In this document: positions 1-8,612 of the stretch, in pieces
Numbering within the stretch: position 1 is the stretch's first letter
Layout of the letters: each line of letters begins with the position of its first letter
Assembly: GCA_900757695.1 (NCBI GenBank)
Contig: CAAEOU010000174.1
Coordinates: 1-64,000 of the forward strand
Reading direction: 5' to 3'
Source: an uncultured Oscillospiraceae bacterium
Lineage (GTDB): Bacteria; Bacillota_A; Clostridia; Oscillospirales; Oscillospiraceae
Length of the DNA: 64,000 bases
The notes under the pieces: model-generated
Told to the model about the DNA's origin: nothing
Databases searched by the model: none
Seen by the model: only the letters and a program-made list of their open reading frames with translations
Program-made: the position numbers and the translations under genes

Positions 1-40
1 CGTATTTGCCGCCCAGTTCCTCAAATAATGATTTTGCCAT
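1..40 (-). CDS. tnpV: TnpV-type transposon protein, N-terminal fragment cut by window edge
   Basis: Only the first 13 codons are present. They read MAKSLFEELGGKY, which matches my memory of the conserved N-terminus of TnpV proteins from Tn4451-like mobilisable elements of gut Firmicutes. A good ribosome site (GGAGGT) lies 9 bases before the ATG. The gene continues left of the window. It implies that a mobile element begins within about 100 bases of the left edge. The role of TnpV is not well defined, and the match covers very few residues. Confidence 0.55.
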   Translation of the reverse strand, partial: MAKSLFEELGGKY

Positions 41-357
41 TGTCTGTTACCTCCACATTCTTTTTTATTTTGAATGTCCGCAAAATCCGTCCTACATCCC
101 TGGGACAGAGCGGAGACCATTCCTGCCTCATCCACCGTGGCCACAGCTTTATTGCTGCTGGCCCAGACCAGCTCCTGCTCCGAGGCATCGGAGGGGGTCA
201 GTACCACTTGAATCCCCTCATGGCTTCCCACCGTCAAATGCATGGTCTCCGGATAAGCCGCAATGGAAGTCAACGCTTCTGTTTGCTCCGGCGCAGAGGT
301 CCCGCAGCCTGCCAGCAGAAGTGCCAACGTGCCAGCCAGGAAGATATACTTTCTCAT
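1..357 (-). pseudogene. Lipoprotein with bacterial Ig-like (BIG2) domain, truncated by mobile element
   Basis: The ATG at 357 follows a GGGAGGAAAG ribosome site. The product starts with a lipoprotein signal peptide (MRKYIFLAGTLALLLAGCG, lipobox LAGC). A BIG2-like stretch follows, with the signature WASSNKAVATVDEAGMVSA at about residues 68-86. Soon after, around position 92-100, the family pattern stops and the frame continues as unrelated residues into the tnpV leader, where the normal end of the Ig domain (G-x-A-x-I-T) should be. The frame stays open to base 1. I infer that element insertion removed the rest of a surface lipoprotein. The exact junction cannot be fixed without an uninterrupted homologue. 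Confidence 0.6.
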
Positions 358-412
358 CTTTCTTTCCTCCCACGAAAAAAATCTCTCTTTTTCGTTTCAT
401 ACTGTTAGGTTA

Positions 413-441
413 ATTATACGATATAGAGACGGTCAACGCAA
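413..441 (-). promoter_or_regulatory. Sigma-A promoter of the truncated lipoprotein gene
   Basis: On the minus strand there is a -35 TTGCGT (441-436), a 17-base spacer and a perfect -10 TATAAT (418-413). It sits about 55 bases before the lipoprotein ATG and downstream of the end of the metallo-hydrolase gene. Confidence 0.6.
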
Positions 442-463
442 GAAAAAGGCAAGCATTCCCCAT

Positions 464-1177
464 TCATTCCTCCAGAAGAAACGACTGCCCATTGTAAAAA
501 ATCTCCATCACGCGATCCCGATACGGTTCGCTGCATGGAAGCGCCTTCAACTTCTGTGTCAAGGAAAAAGACTCCCAACTGTGCATGGGAAAGGCCAACT
601 GCACCTGCATGGTGCGCATCCACCAGTCAAATCCCCACCAAAAGTACGACTCCTGACGGGGATCCAAAACCAGGAAAGCCACATCTATTTTCCGCCCCAT
701 CAGCTTTGCGCCTTCCTTTTTGAACTCCCGTTCCATCTCATCATTCCAGTGTTTCGGTTCCTCTTCCCAATGCCACCATTGCAAATCCCCTGCGTGGAAT
801 AAGGTTTTTCCCTCCGTCTCAACGAGAAACGCAACGCCGGCATCTGTGGAACGAAAGGTCGTAATCCGCAGTTCTTCCAACGGGAATGTCCGCCCTGCAG
901 ACACCCGAAGTACATGCGTCTCCTCAATACCCAAGGCTGCTTTCCGTTTGGCGGACAGGCGAATGCAATTGGCCAGTACATACCAGACATTGTCCATTCC
1001 CAGAAGGGAAAAAATCTCCGGGGAATAATGGTCCCCATGATGATGACTGGCAAAAACATAGAGTGGTTTATGGCGGTCAAATGCAGGGATTGCTCCCCCA
1101 TACCAGTCAAACAGAAGGCTGCAGTGGGACAGCTCCACCAAAAACGCACTGTGGTAGAGAAAGGTAACCTTCAACAT
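464..1177 (-). CDS. Metallo-beta-lactamase-fold metal-dependent hydrolase
   Basis: The 237-residue product starts at ATG 1177, chosen over an upstream frame because GGGGGAG lies 5 bases before it. The metal-binding motif HHHGDH sits at about residues 45-50 (context ASHHHGDHYSPEIF), and a further Asp is found in FHAGDLQWWHWEEE. This resembles the UlaG/L-ascorbate-6-phosphate lactonase-like branch of the superfamily. A hydrolytic role is expected from the motif, but the substrate is unknown. No signal peptide is seen, so it should be cytoplasmic. It is a single gene facing away from the spore cluster to its right. Confidence 0.8.
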   Translation of the reverse strand: MLKVTFLYHSAFLVELSHCSLLFDWYGGAIPAFDRHKPLYVFASHHHGDHYSPEIFSLLGMDNVWYVLANCIRLSAKRKAALGIEETHVLRVSAGRTFPLEELRITTFRSTDAGVAFLVETEGKTLFHAGDLQWWHWEEEPKHWNDEMEREFKKEGAKLMGRKIDVAFLVLDPRQESYFWWGFDWWMRTMQVQLAFPMHSWESFSLTQKLKALPCSEPYRDRVMEIFYNGQSFLLEE

Positions 1178-1347
1178 GTGTCTCCCCCCAAAACGTCGGC
1201 CGCCCCATACCAAATCGCTGGCAGAAGGGACTGGCTGCTTATTTTTGTCCCAGTTTACGGGATATTCGTAGAAATGTCAATCTTCTCCCTTGACCTGCAA
1301 CGGGGACCGGCCCTGCGCATAGACTGGGGAGAAAGGAGGTCATTGCT

Positions 1348-1731
1348 ATGCCCTATTCCGGAACTTTAATGACCCGTGTCTTCACCAGCCGAAGCCAACT
1401 TCCTGTGGAAGATGCCGCCGTCTCCATTCTTCAGCATGAGCCGGGCGGACGTCAGCGGCTGATCAACATTCAGACCAGTGACCGCAGCGGCAACACCGTC
1501 CCCACCATCATTGAGACGCCAGACGCCCAAAACAGCCAATCCCCCGGGCAGGAAACTCCGTTTTCCCTCTGCGATATCTGGGTCGAGTGCCCTGGCTACC
1601 AGCTTTTGCTCATTCAAAACGTTCAAATTTTCCCTGGAATCGCCAGTATTCAAGATTTGCCCCTGATCCCCTTGGCGGAAACAGGCGGCCGGCCGGCCAG
1701 CAAAGTGGATATCTCTCCACAGGACCTATAA
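1348..1731 (+). CDS. Uncharacterised protein, probable spore/cell-wall operon member
   Basis: This 127-residue protein starts at an ATG 8 bases after AAAGGAGG. Its N-terminal half (VFTSRSQLPVEDAAVSI, then VECPGYQ) has the look of a small carboxypeptidase-regulatory-like or transthyretin-like beta fold, but I do not recognise a family with certainty. It is the first of three tightly spaced genes, followed by a SpoIID/peptidoglycan-binding protein 17 bases downstream, which suggests a role at the spore or cell envelope. Upstream, AC and CATAGACTG separated by 16 bases resemble a sigma-K promoter with one mismatch, though this places the start very near the ribosome site. Confidence 0.65.
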   Translation: MPYSGTLMTRVFTSRSQLPVEDAAVSILQHEPGGRQRLINIQTSDRSGNTVPTIIETPDAQNSQSPGQETPFSLCDIWVECPGYQLLLIQNVQIFPGIASIQDLPLIPLAETGGRPASKVDISPQDL

Positions 1732-1747
1732 AGGAAGGAGCGGTTCT

Positions 1748-2983
1748 ATGCCAATTATCGTCACACCGTATATTCCAACCTATATCACCGTTCATTTAGG
1801 TACACCAGACAGCGACGCGGAAAATCTGACTATCTCCTTCCGAGAGTACATCAAAAACGTAGCTTCCAGCGAGGTCTACCCAACTTGGCACAACTCCGCC
1901 CTTCGCGCCAACATTCTGGCACAAGTCTCTTTTGCGCTAAATCGCGTCTATACGGAATTCTATCCCAGTCAGGGATACTCTTTCAATATCACAGCGTCCA
2001 CAGCTTACGATCAAAAGTTCATCAAAGGAAGAAACATCTTTGACAGCGTCAGCACCTTAGTGGATGAGCTCTTTACCGTCTATATCCGACGGCAGGGATT
2101 TGTGGAGCCGCTGGCTGCCAGTTTCTGCAACGGCACTACCACAGTCTGTGATGGACTCTCACAGTGGGGGAGTGAAAACATGGCCCAGCAGGGATATGAT
2201 TCGGTACAAATTTTGCGTCACTATTACGGTGACAACATTGAGTTGGTGACAAACGCCCCCATGCAAGACATTCAATATTCCTATCCTGGCGCCCCCCTTC
2301 GCCTGGGAGACATCAGCCCAGAGGTCCAGGTCGCTCAAATCATGATCAACCGTATTTCTGTTGCCTACCCCGCCATTCCAAAAATTTGGCAGGTGGACGG
2401 AATTTTTTCTTCTTCCACTGAAGACGCAGTACGGGAACTGCAGCACATTTTCAATTTAACGGTGGATGGGATCATTGGAAAATCCACCTGGTACATGATG
2501 GTCCATCTATATACCGGAATTCTTCGCTTGTCTGAACTGGTAAGCGAGGGGCAGACCTTCTTTCAGTTGGATTTCGAATACCACCAAGCCATTGTCTATG
2601 GACAAAGGGGAGAAAGCGTCACCCTTCTCCAGTATCTTCTCTCGATTCTGGCACAGTTCTATCTCACCATCCCATTCCTTACCATTGACGGCGTCTTCGG
2701 AGATGAGACCCAGGCCGCAGTGCAAGCACTTCAGTTAGACGCCGGTCTGCCACAGACAGGAACGGTGGATGAGGAAACTTGGGACGTTATTATAGACCGG
2801 TTCATTGGCATCGACCGAACCGTTCTCAGCAACCCCAAGTTTTTCCCTTACCAAAGTCCCTCTTCTGGAGAAGTCGAGCCAGAGCTCCTTCATTCCTATT
2901 TTTCTGCCCGGCCCGGTCAGTTCCCTGGCTTTCCCTTGGAACTGGGGGCCAGTGACAATGACCAAGAAAGGAGCGAATCATGA
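1748..2983 (+). CDS. SpoIID-like protein with peptidoglycan-binding repeats
   Basis: A 411-residue protein. Residues about 45-170 resemble the SpoIID/LytB region: an NSALRANILAQ helix, then SQWGSENMAQQGYDSVQILRHYYGD, close to the family pattern (A-x-G-x-SQ-G-A...IL-x-HYYPG). Two PG_binding_1 modules follow (IWQVDGIFSSSTEDAVRELQ at about 215-250, and FLTIDGVFGDETQAAVQALQ at about 312-350). Family members bind or trim peptidoglycan glycan strands during sporulation. No signal peptide is evident, which suits action inside the mother cell or forespore compartment. Its stop overlaps the next start as ATGA. Confidence 0.75.
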   Translation: MPIIVTPYIPTYITVHLGTPDSDAENLTISFREYIKNVASSEVYPTWHNSALRANILAQVSFALNRVYTEFYPSQGYSFNITASTAYDQKFIKGRNIFDSVSTLVDELFTVYIRRQGFVEPLAASFCNGTTTVCDGLSQWGSENMAQQGYDSVQILRHYYGDNIELVTNAPMQDIQYSYPGAPLRLGDISPEVQVAQIMINRISVAYPAIPKIWQVDGIFSSSTEDAVRELQHIFNLTVDGIIGKSTWYMMVHLYTGILRLSELVSEGQTFFQLDFEYHQAIVYGQRGESVTLLQYLLSILAQFYLTIPFLTIDGVFGDETQAAVQALQLDAGLPQTGTVDEETWDVIIDRFIGIDRTVLSNPKFFPYQSPSSGEVEPELLHSYFSARPGQFPGFPLELGASDNDQERSES

Positions 2984-3546
2984 GCACCTCACTTCCCCCT
3001 GCTTTTTCCCTGGGGCCGGTCAGTACCCTGCAGGAGATGCTGCGTACCATCGCCTTTGTGAACCGTTCCCTCCCCTTTCTCCGTCCCACCGGCCGGTTTG
3101 ACGAAGAAACCCTGGAAGCGGTAATGATGTTTCAAAAGATAAACGGTTTCCCGGTGACTGGTATCGTAGACCGGCGAACTTGGGACGCTATCATGAACGC
3201 CTTTTTGCAGGCTTACAGTCATCTGGCACCGCCCCGCACTGTCACCATTTTTTCCCAAGGTGCGGAACTGATCCACCCCGGCCAAAGTTCTCCCCTACTC
3301 CGTCCTCTCCAAGATATGTTCCGTGCATTGGCTGAAATTCTGGAGGGAATCGCATCTACCCCCTCCACAGGTGTCCTGGATGAGGACACCACAGCTAACC
3401 TTCGCTGGCTCCAGGGACACTCCGGCCTTCCGCAAACCGGCGTTCTGGATCAAAACACCTGGGAAATGCTGGTTCGTCTGTTTGAAACCTTTGTCTCACA
3501 AAAACCAGTGCAAAAAATAGATAACAACCAAAAAACACACCTATAA
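2980..3546 (+). CDS. Peptidoglycan-binding domain protein
   Basis: A 188-residue protein with two PG_binding_1-type modules: FLRPTGRFDEETLEAVMMFQK...GIVDRRTWDAI at about residues 30-70, and a second ending TGVLDQNTWEMLV at about 160-170. No catalytic domain is present, so it probably anchors or helps its upstream neighbour, with which it overlaps by 4 bases. The operon ends here at a strong terminator. The assignment to spore cortex metabolism rests on context only. Confidence 0.75.
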   Translation: MSTSLPPAFSLGPVSTLQEMLRTIAFVNRSLPFLRPTGRFDEETLEAVMMFQKINGFPVTGIVDRRTWDAIMNAFLQAYSHLAPPRTVTIFSQGAELIHPGQSSPLLRPLQDMFRALAEILEGIASTPSTGVLDEDTTANLRWLQGHSGLPQTGVLDQNTWEMLVRLFETFVSQKPVQKIDNNQKTHL

Positions 3547-3583
3547 AATGGTCCCCCCGGCTGTAAGCCGGGGGGACCATTTT
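3545..3583. terminator. Strong bidirectional Rho-independent terminator
   Basis: A perfect 17-base-pair stem (3545-3561 with 3567-3583) with a GC-rich centre encloses a 5-base loop (TGTAA). The A-rich outer arm becomes a U tract on either strand. It lies between the convergent peptidoglycan-binding operon and the L,D-transpeptidase gene and should stop both. Confidence 0.9.
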
Positions 3584-3657
3584 CTCCTTTGTATATAGAA
3601 AGCCGCCATCTTACTTTACTCGTTGTTTCTCCGACTTTCCTTGGTTCCCGTTCCCCA

Positions 3658-6387
3658 TCAATAGACCACCACCGTGGTTCCATTGGGAATGTTATTGTAC
3701 AGCCACCAGATATCCTCATTATACATCCGCAGGCATCCATGGCTGATCGGGAATCCAATTCGGGCATCGTAGTACCGGTCAGAATTCATCGGCCAGTATT
3801 GCAGCCGGGAGTGGAAGGCATAGCCAGAGGAGCCATAGAACCGGACAATAGGGCCACAGTAGTACGATCCATAATCCCAGGCCGACTGCTTATAGGAGGT
3901 GGTAAAGACCCCGCGGATAGTAGGCGTGGCATTGGTGCCCGAGCCGCACAGGCAGGTTCGAATGAGCTTCCACTTCCCTTGCGATCCCTCAAAAATATTC
4001 ACACGCTGGTAGGTCAAATTGACCCAAACAAGATATTTTGTATCACTCTTATATCCCTTGAGATTGACCCAAGCAGTTTTGATCTCTGGTTTATAATCGT
4101 GAGACTGCGCCCATGCCAATGTATAGTTGCCGGCATAACCACTGGTGACAGTCTTCAGCACATCTTCAGCGGTCAGACCATGGTAGTACAGATAATCATA
4201 ATTTTCCAGCTGGATGGTTTTTGTCGCAGTAACTTTCTGTGCCCGGCCATCGGCTGTGGTATAGGAGAGGACAAACTTGATCTCCGAGGTCAGCTTCATA
4301 TCCTCAGTATATTTGTATTTGTGAGACAGCTTCGGGGTATCCGTACCCAGCAAAACCGGCTGAACAGCAACCTGCGCACCGTCCACATACCAAGTCCCCG
4401 TACAAGCCTTCCCCGCCTCCGGATACTGAATGGAAGCTGTCACCTCCAGTGTCTTTCCCGCCTCCAGCTTGGCAGGGGCTTGGAGTGTGGCTGTCGCCCG
4501 GGCGATGCCGTTATCCGGGAAATTTTCCAGGGTCAGCTGAGAGGCCCCGGTTACTTCCTGCGCTCTGCCATCCTGGGTTGTGTATGTCAGACGATAAGAG
4601 ACGGTACTGGTCTCCGGCATACCGTAGTAATAATCATAGCGATACACCAGCGTTGCCGGACCGCTTCCAAGGGTCAGGGGGCCAGAAGCCACCTCCTCTC
4701 CGTCCACATACCAGTAGCCCATGCAGGACTGTCCCACCTCCGGTGTATTAACCTCTGCTGTGGCAATCAGCGCCTGTCCTGCTTCCAAAACCTCCGGCAG
4801 CACCACCTCGATCTCCGCGTCAGCCAGACCCAAATCCGGGAAGGTCTCCAGTGCAACAGGTGCAGAGGCCGCTTTGGTAAAGGTGTCCCCATCATTGTTT
4901 TCATAGCTTAAAACAAATTTTACTGTTCCGTCTAACTTGAGATCATGGGTATAGTTGGGGAGAAAGTCGGAAACCGGGTCTCCCTGTCCCAGGCGTACAG
5001 GCGCCTGGGACATCAGTTCCCCATTGAGATACCAGGAGCCAGTGCACAGCTTTCCCAGGTCTTCTTCGGGTACCGTCAGATGGGCCGTTGCTTTCAACGA
5101 CTCCCCGGCAGGAAGCTTCGCAGGGGCTTCCACTTCCACTTCGACGTTTTTAATATCATATCCTGTCCAGGGAATCAGCTGCTTTTTGGACACGGTAAGG
5201 GTGTAGTAACGCGTATTTAACTGGACCTCTGTGACACGTCCGTTGCCCCGCACAGTATTGTCTCGTCCCGCCAGCAAGAGGGTATCCGAGGTCCCATCCA
5301 GCGTCAGAACATTGTCTGTGCCCAGAATGACAATCTGTCCAATGGCACACCCACGCTTCACAGAAATGGTGTTTCCACTGCCTGAAACCACCAGCGCGTC
5401 CAAAGAACTGTCAATGGAAATGGTCCGGGCCTCCCCTGTGACCTCCAGCCGGGAGACCGTTCCGGCAAGAGATACCGCGCCCGTTCCCTCGCCCACAGCC
5501 AGGGTTTCCAAAGAATAGGTATCTGGCAGCGTCAGCGCCACGTCTCCAGTCCCTGCGGCCAACACCAACCGTCCAATTTTCCCTGTGCCGTCCAGCCTCA
5601 GGGATTCCAGCCGGTCTGCGCGAATGGTAACGGAAGACGCGGTAACATCCGTCAAGTGAATATTCGAAGAGGACTGATCAAACCACAAATCGCCGACTGT
5701 TCTCCCTACGATCTCCGCATCTCCGGAAAGAACCGATCCGGTTCCAATATGCCCTTCATACTCTGCCGCTGGGATATATTGATCGGCCAAACGATACAGA
5801 ATCGTGGCAAACTCCGCCCGAGTCAGAGGGCGGTCCAACTGAAGCGCCCCCCCACTGCCGGAGACGATTCCCGCTTCCACCAAAGCCGCTGCGGCACGGG
5901 CCTGTTCTCCTGTCAGAAACGCAGTATCGGGGAACTGGTCCAGTACAGACAAATCCGGCTGTGCGCCAACCACTTGAAACGCCTGGCCAAACAAGATAAA
6001 AGCCTGTCCCCGGGGAATGGGGTCGTTTAGGACCTGGGCATCCTGTTCCTCCAGCAATCCAGCGTAAACCCCTTTCGCCACATCTTGGGCATACCAAGCA
6101 TCCTGCGGAATCTCAAACTGTGAAATATCCCCCAGCCCCGTCACATGGAGAACTCGGCACAGAATGGTCACCGCCTGCACCATGGTCACACTGCGGTTGG
6201 GCGCCATGGTCTTGGCGTCATATCCTTTCAGGATACCGTCATCATAGGCCTGGTGCAAGGTGCCCTCTGCCCAGTGTCCTTTGACATCTGTAAAGTCAGA
6301 AAACGCAGCACTGGCCGTGGTGGTCAAACTCAGAAGGAGCGCCACACTGAAAAGCAAGGGAATGATAGCTCGAAAGGGTTGCTTCAT
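3658..6387 (-). CDS. S-layer-homology L,D-transpeptidase (YkuD domain), secreted
   Basis: 909 residues from ATG 6387, which follows GGGAGGAACC (longer upstream frame rejected). A signal peptide (KQPFRAIIPLLFSVALLLSL...ASA) is followed by three SLH repeats (about residues 28-210, e.g. FTDVKGHWAEGTLHQAYDDGI). These repeats typically bind pyruvylated wall polymer. A hydrophobic repeat region at about 215-390 looks like stacked beta turns. Three Ig-like repeats of about 105 residues follow, each with C-x-G-x-WY-(V/L)-(N/D)-G. The C-terminal YkuD domain has the catalytic motif SHGCLR (about residue 882) and an upstream His (AFHSRL). Family members crosslink peptidoglycan through 3-3 bonds or attach proteins to it. 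Confidence 0.9.
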   Translation of the reverse strand: MKQPFRAIIPLLFSVALLLSLTTTASAAFSDFTDVKGHWAEGTLHQAYDDGILKGYDAKTMAPNRSVTMVQAVTILCRVLHVTGLGDISQFEIPQDAWYAQDVAKGVYAGLLEEQDAQVLNDPIPRGQAFILFGQAFQVVGAQPDLSVLDQFPDTAFLTGEQARAAAALVEAGIVSGSGGALQLDRPLTRAEFATILYRLADQYIPAAEYEGHIGTGSVLSGDAEIVGRTVGDLWFDQSSSNIHLTDVTASSVTIRADRLESLRLDGTGKIGRLVLAAGTGDVALTLPDTYSLETLAVGEGTGAVSLAGTVSRLEVTGEARTISIDSSLDALVVSGSGNTISVKRGCAIGQIVILGTDNVLTLDGTSDTLLLAGRDNTVRGNGRVTEVQLNTRYYTLTVSKKQLIPWTGYDIKNVEVEVEAPAKLPAGESLKATAHLTVPEEDLGKLCTGSWYLNGELMSQAPVRLGQGDPVSDFLPNYTHDLKLDGTVKFVLSYENNDGDTFTKAASAPVALETFPDLGLADAEIEVVLPEVLEAGQALIATAEVNTPEVGQSCMGYWYVDGEEVASGPLTLGSGPATLVYRYDYYYGMPETSTVSYRLTYTTQDGRAQEVTGASQLTLENFPDNGIARATATLQAPAKLEAGKTLEVTASIQYPEAGKACTGTWYVDGAQVAVQPVLLGTDTPKLSHKYKYTEDMKLTSEIKFVLSYTTADGRAQKVTATKTIQLENYDYLYYHGLTAEDVLKTVTSGYAGNYTLAWAQSHDYKPEIKTAWVNLKGYKSDTKYLVWVNLTYQRVNIFEGSQGKWKLIRTCLCGSGTNATPTIRGVFTTSYKQSAWDYGSYYCGPIVRFYGSSGYAFHSRLQYWPMNSDRYYDARIGFPISHGCLRMYNEDIWWLYNNIPNGTTVVVY

Positions 6388-6464
6388 TTCTGGTTCCTCC
6401 CAACTCTGGGTAATTTCATATGACTTCACACGGCCGCTGTGCAACCTGTAAAACCTATGGGTTC

Positions 6465-6493
6465 AGTGTAGCGGATTCTCCGGCAGAATGCAA
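6465..6493 (-). promoter_or_regulatory. Sigma-A promoter of the L,D-transpeptidase gene
   Basis: On the minus strand, TTGCAT (6493-6488), a 17-base spacer and TACACT (6470-6465) lie about 80 bases before the start codon. Confidence 0.6.
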
Positions 6494-6531
6494 CTGGCCT
6501 GGGAAATTTTCCTTTTTCTTTTCCAAACAAA

Positions 6532-6558
6532 ACAGCACAGCGTTTGACGCTGTGCTGT
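6532..6558 (-). terminator. Terminator of the thioesterase-metalloprotease operon
   Basis: A perfect 11-base-pair stem (ACAGCACAGCG) with a 5-base loop is followed on the minus strand by TTTTG. It lies 18 bases beyond the YgjP-family gene. Confidence 0.85.
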
Positions 6559-6576
6559 GAAATGAGACAGAAAATA

Positions 6577-7290
6577 TTATCGGTACGTATAGTCATTGAG
6601 GGCCTGTCGCCGCTCTCTCCAGTCCGGCACAAAGGCCTCCAGACAGGCGTAAAACTGTCTGGAGTGGTTTGGATGGAGAAAATGAACCAGCTCATGGAAA
6701 ACCACATATTCAATACAGGTCAGCGGCGCCTCCACCAACTGCCGGGCAAAGGTAACCCGCCGGGCGCCCGGCGTACAGCTCCCCCAACGGGATGTCATGG
6801 AACGAACTCGGATTTCCGGCATAGGAATTCCCAAATGCGCCATAGATGGCTGAATGGCACCGCAGAGGGAAGACGTCACCGAGAGACACAGGGCTTTCAA
6901 GAAAGCCTCCATAACCCTTTTCCGCAGGGCGGCATTCTCCGGTTCCTTCACCGTCAAGACAATCTGTGTTTCCTTTTGACAGACCGTATTTTTCTCCCCT
7001 TGCTCCAGCACTAAGACATATCGTTTTCCCAGTAAATACAGCAGCTCCCCAGTCCGATAGCTCAACGGCGCCGGGCGGCGGTCTGCCTGTGCTGAAAATT
7101 TCTCCAAAGCACGCAGGAGAAACAATGCACGCGCCTGTAAAATCGCCTCTATCTGTCCCTCGGAAACCCACTCTCCCGCCGAGACGCTCACGGAACCGTC
7201 TGCCCGTACCCGAATGTTAACATACTTCACGGGTTTTCTCGTCAGTTCATAGGAAACCTGCTGGCCATGCAGGACAATAGAGCGTTTCAT
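6577..7290 (-). CDS. YgjP/SprT-like zinc metallopeptidase (DUF45)
   Basis: 237 residues, the usual length for the family. The zinc motif HELVH is near residue 198 within FHELVHFLHPNHSRQFY, whose later His and Glu/Tyr positions complete the site. The conserved R-S-M-T-S-R-W-G-S-C segment (about residues 163-172) is diagnostic for DUF45 proteins, which are predicted cytoplasmic peptidases that often travel with restriction or repair genes. Its ATG overlaps the stop of the upstream thioesterase gene (ATGA), implying translational coupling. The substrate is unknown. Confidence 0.85.
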   Translation of the reverse strand: MKRSIVLHGQQVSYELTRKPVKYVNIRVRADGSVSVSAGEWVSEGQIEAILQARALFLLRALEKFSAQADRRPAPLSYRTGELLYLLGKRYVLVLEQGEKNTVCQKETQIVLTVKEPENAALRKRVMEAFLKALCLSVTSSLCGAIQPSMAHLGIPMPEIRVRSMTSRWGSCTPGARRVTFARQLVEAPLTCIEYVVFHELVHFLHPNHSRQFYACLEAFVPDWRERRQALNDYTYR

Positions 7291-8036
7291 TCTGATTTTT
7301 CCCGCTGCGCTAACTGCAAAAACGCCTTCACCAGTGTCGTTTCACCTCGCTTAATCTGCACAGCCATTTCCTGGGCTTCCGTCTGGCAGTAAACCTGAAT
7401 CTCCTCTCCTTCCACCGATTCATTGACATAGTGCACATCAAATTCCTGTACCCGATACCTATCCCAAAACGAGGATGGCTGGGCGTCCAGAATCAGTCGA
7501 ATATAATTGGTATTATTCATATGGTGGTTCAAATCCGTGTCCATGGTACGGACCTGATAAGAATAGACCAAGCATTCCTCCCCCAGCTTCAGCTTCATTC
7601 TCCGGCAGGGCGCCGTGACTACGGGCCGAAGCAAATCCATGTCCATAGGAAATGGCGTACTGTCTACCCGTCGAAGGCTGTGGTCCCGCACGTCAATGGC
7701 ACACATCTCCTGCCGTGCCCGGAGAAGGGGTTCTCCGTCCAATGTCTCCAATAGGACATTCAAATGAATGGAAATGGGAGATACTTTTACAGGAAAGACT
7801 TTTAACCGGATATGATCCATCCAGAGCATTTCTTTGTCGTAGCAGATTTTCGTCCGCGCCACAGCCCAAACCACCTGATGCGTCCGAGACAGTCGAATGG
7901 CATCACAGCGGTACTGATGAAACAGCTCTGTCATCGCATCCTGCAAAAGCAAAGCGGCCTGAAAGATCCCCAGTTCACACCGGCGGTCAGAGTAAGTGGA
8001 GGTGAGATTCACTTCTTTTTCATAGTGATTTTTCAA
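7287..8036 (-). CDS. Acyl-ACP thioesterase (FatA/FatB family)
   Basis: I prefer a TTG start at 8036, with AGGAGA six bases before it, giving 249 residues. A longer ATG frame from 8090 lacks a ribosome site. The protein has two hot-dog folds. The second includes DLNHHMNNTNYIRLI (about residues 165-180), matching the Asn/His catalytic region of plant-type and bacterial acyl-ACP thioesterases. The enzyme releases fatty acids from acyl carrier protein in the cytoplasm. It forms a two-gene unit with the YgjP-type peptidase downstream. Confidence 0.85.
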   Translation of the reverse strand: MKNHYEKEVNLTSTYSDRRCELGIFQAALLLQDAMTELFHQYRCDAIRLSRTHQVVWAVARTKICYDKEMLWMDHIRLKVFPVKVSPISIHLNVLLETLDGEPLLRARQEMCAIDVRDHSLRRVDSTPFPMDMDLLRPVVTAPCRRMKLKLGEECLVYSYQVRTMDTDLNHHMNNTNYIRLILDAQPSSFWDRYRVQEFDVHYVNESVEGEEIQVYCQTEAQEMAVQIKRGETTLVKAFLQLAQREKSE

Positions 8037-8098
8037 AATTGTTCTCCTATCTTCTATCGGGTTGCTGTCCCACCGGAAAGAATCGACCACAAAAACGG

Positions 8099-8127
8099 TT
8101 GCGTCGTCCCTTCCCTTTCGGTATAAT
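8099..8127 (+). promoter_or_regulatory. Sigma-A promoter for the GIY-YIG gene
   Basis: TTGCGT (8099-8104), a 17-base spacer and a perfect TATAAT (8122-8127) point rightward. The leader to the ATG at 8310 is about 175 bases and contains a small CCCGG/CCGGG dyad near 8230 but no gene I can support. Confidence 0.6.
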
Positions 8128-8309
8128 CTATGTTGGTTTTCCAGGGATACCCCTCTTTTCCCCTATTGGGAGCCGCCATCCTCCGTTCCTTCCCATCCAG
8201 TCCAGAAAAAAGACAACGATTTTCACCCGGATTTCCCGGGAAACCAATGATTTTACTTCCTTAATTGAATAGTTTACAACATTTTTTCGCAGGAAGCAAG
8301 GGAAAAGCC

Positions 8310-8576
8310 ATGGAACAAAACTATACTTACATTCTTCTTTGCGCTGACAACACTCTGTACACAGGCTGGACCACCAACCTAAAGAGGCGTTTGGCATCCC
8401 ACAATGCCGGCACTGGAGCGAAATATACTCGTCCCCGCCGCCCAGTACATCTGGTCTACTGCGAGGTCTTTGACAGCAAAACGGAAGCAATGCGGCGAGA
8501 GTGGGAGATCAAACAACTCAGCAGAAAAGCAAAGCTTCTGTTGATTGCTTCCAACCCATACAGAAACAAGCCGTGA
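8310..8576 (+). CDS. GIY-YIG nuclease domain protein (UPF0213/YhbQ family)
   Basis: An 88-residue single-domain protein starting at ATG 8310, after AAGGGAAA. It carries the family hallmarks: [17 protein letters not shown] (the GIY-YIG strand pair), then R ([10 protein letters not shown]), then Y-x-R-R-P-V-x-L-V-Y and E ([14 protein letters not shown]). YhbQ-like proteins are small nucleases proposed to act in DNA repair. It is monocistronic, ending at its own hairpin. Confidence 0.85.
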   Translation: MEQNYTYILLCADNTLYTGWTTNLKRRLASHNAGTGAKYTRPRRPVHLVYCEVFDSKTEAMRREWEIKQLSRKAKLLLIASNPYRNKP

Positions 8577-8612
8577 GGGGCTTCGACACAGCAATCCCTC
8601 ACGGCTTGTTTT
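8566..8612 (+). terminator. Terminator after the GIY-YIG gene
   Basis: A 14-base-pair stem (ACAAGCCGTGAGGG, 8566-8579, with 8596-8609) is followed by TTTTATT. It overlaps the last codons of the upstream gene and the stop region of the convergent membrane protein gene. Confidence 0.85.

Noticed and set aside
3589..4911. Long plus-strand frame of 440 codons
   Set aside because: It is antisense to the L,D-transpeptidase gene, has no ribosome site and reads as low-complexity shadow sequence.
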